The notes beneath the pieces are model-generated. The model searched no databases. It was given only the letters and a program-made list of their open reading frames with translations, and was not told where the DNA came from. A DNA stretch of 6,216 nucleotides from Chromatiaceae bacterium. GTDB taxonomy: Bacteria; Pseudomonadota; Gammaproteobacteria; Chromatiales; Chromatiaceae. The stretch is taken from positions 1 through 6,216 of the forward strand of contig JAEHCY010000532.1 of the NCBI GenBank assembly GCA_016880695.1, written 5' to 3'. Position 1 is the first letter of the stretch. Each line of letters begins with the position of its first letter. The position numbers and the translations under genes were made by a program. Positions 5,938 to 6,216 of this stretch are shown here, piece by piece.

Positions 5938-6008
5938 GGTGGGTTACGGCGCGCGCGGGGCTCGAAGCTGACCCCAAGCCTGGCTCCGGCGCGCCTAACC
6001 CACCCTAC
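5938..6008 (-). repeat. Third REP-like element, just downstream of gap
   Basis: On the minus strand GTAG (6005-6008) heads GGTGGGTTA (5996-6004), which pairs with TAACCCACC (plus-strand 5938-5946). The stem then continues for about seven G/C pairs (GGCGCGC) past one bulged base, with a loop of some 30 bases. The head and first bases resemble the two neighbouring elements, with GGTGGGTTA in place of GGTGGATAA, so it looks like a sister family. It lies three bases past the gap stop and could also serve as the gap mRNA 3' structure. Confidence 0.55.
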
Positions 6009-6011
6009 GAC

Positions 6012-6216
6012 TTACCTGGCGACGTACTCCACCATGCGGAGCATGTTGCAGGTGTAGCCGTACTCGTTGTCGTACCAGGCGATGACCTTGACGAAGGTCG
6101 GATCCAGGGCGATGCCCGCCTCGGCATCGAAAATGGACGGGGTGCCGCGACCGCGGAAGTCGGTGGACACCACCTTCTCGTCGGTGTAGGCCAGGACGCC
6201 GGCCAGGTCGCCGGAC
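6012..6216 (-). CDS. gap: Glyceraldehyde-3-phosphate dehydrogenase, C-terminal fragment
   Basis: The last 67 residues before a TAA at 6012-6014; the rest runs off the right edge. The segment reads [15 protein letters not shown], then [27 protein letters not shown], and ends [11 protein letters not shown]. WYDNExGY is the signature of the C-terminal part of phosphorylating GAPDH, where the Asn contacts NAD(P). The enzyme interconverts glyceraldehyde 3-phosphate and 1,3-bisphosphoglycerate, the product or substrate of the adjacent Pgk. The nucleotide-binding domain and active-site cysteine are outside the window, so cofactor preference cannot be judged. It is upstream of pgk on the same strand but 272 bases away, across a repeat cluster, so shared transcription with pgk is possible but less certain than for pgk-pyk-fba. 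Confidence 0.95.
   Translation of the reverse strand, partial: SGDLAGVLAYTDEKVVSTDFRGRGTPSIFDAEAGIALDPTFVKVIAWYDNEYGYTCNMLRMVEYVAR

Noticed and set aside
5281..6057. A 258-codon plus-strand frame across the pgk 5' end and the repeats
   Set aside because: It runs antisense through pgk, then through REP-like repeats, then into the gap 3' end, so it cannot be a conserved protein.

Overview
The window looks like a GC-rich proteobacterial chromosome. The best guess is an autotrophic gammaproteobacterium of the Chromatiales / purple-sulfur type. The main support is the minus-strand gene order gap-pgk-pyk-fba, with a Calvin-type class II aldolase. The lineage is an inference from gene order and protein flavour; no rRNA or other taxonomic marker is present.

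Layout, left to right. (1) Positions 1-913, plus strand: the 3' end of what appears to be a type I restriction HsdR subunit. It overlaps by four bases (ATGA) a complete YgjP-like (DUF45/M48-type) zinc metallopeptidase. (2) Positions 996-1635, minus strand: a complete HEPN/MNT toxin-antitoxin pair. mntA (nucleotidyltransferase antitoxin) comes first and overlaps hepT (HEPN RNase toxin) by 11 bases. A plausible promoter lies just upstream. (3) Positions 1636-1924: a non-coding boundary with a REP-like palindrome and two tandem hairpins, the second a textbook intrinsic terminator for the aldolase operon. (4) Positions 1925-6216, minus strand: fba, pyk, pgk and the 3' end of gap. These genes serve lower glycolysis, gluconeogenesis and the Calvin cycle. 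pgk-pyk and pyk-fba are separated by only about 50-70 bases and end at the shared terminator. gap and pgk are separated by about 270 bases filled with REP-like inverted repeats.

How the genes work together: Pgk and Gap convert 3-phosphoglycerate to glyceraldehyde 3-phosphate (reversible; the reductive direction follows RuBisCO). The aldolase condenses triose phosphates to fructose bisphosphate and probably makes sedoheptulose bisphosphate too. Pyruvate kinase drains the lower pathway to pyruvate. The left part is a small accessory or defence patch (restriction-modification plus toxin-antitoxin) against a conserved metabolic operon, so an island boundary probably lies near 1640-1920.

No clearly new system was found. 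The most interesting signals are the cluster of REP-like elements carrying the GTAG tetranucleotide typical of RAYT-mobilised repeats, a strong hairpin between pgk and pyk, and the translational coupling of a metallopeptidase of unknown role to a type I restriction subunit.
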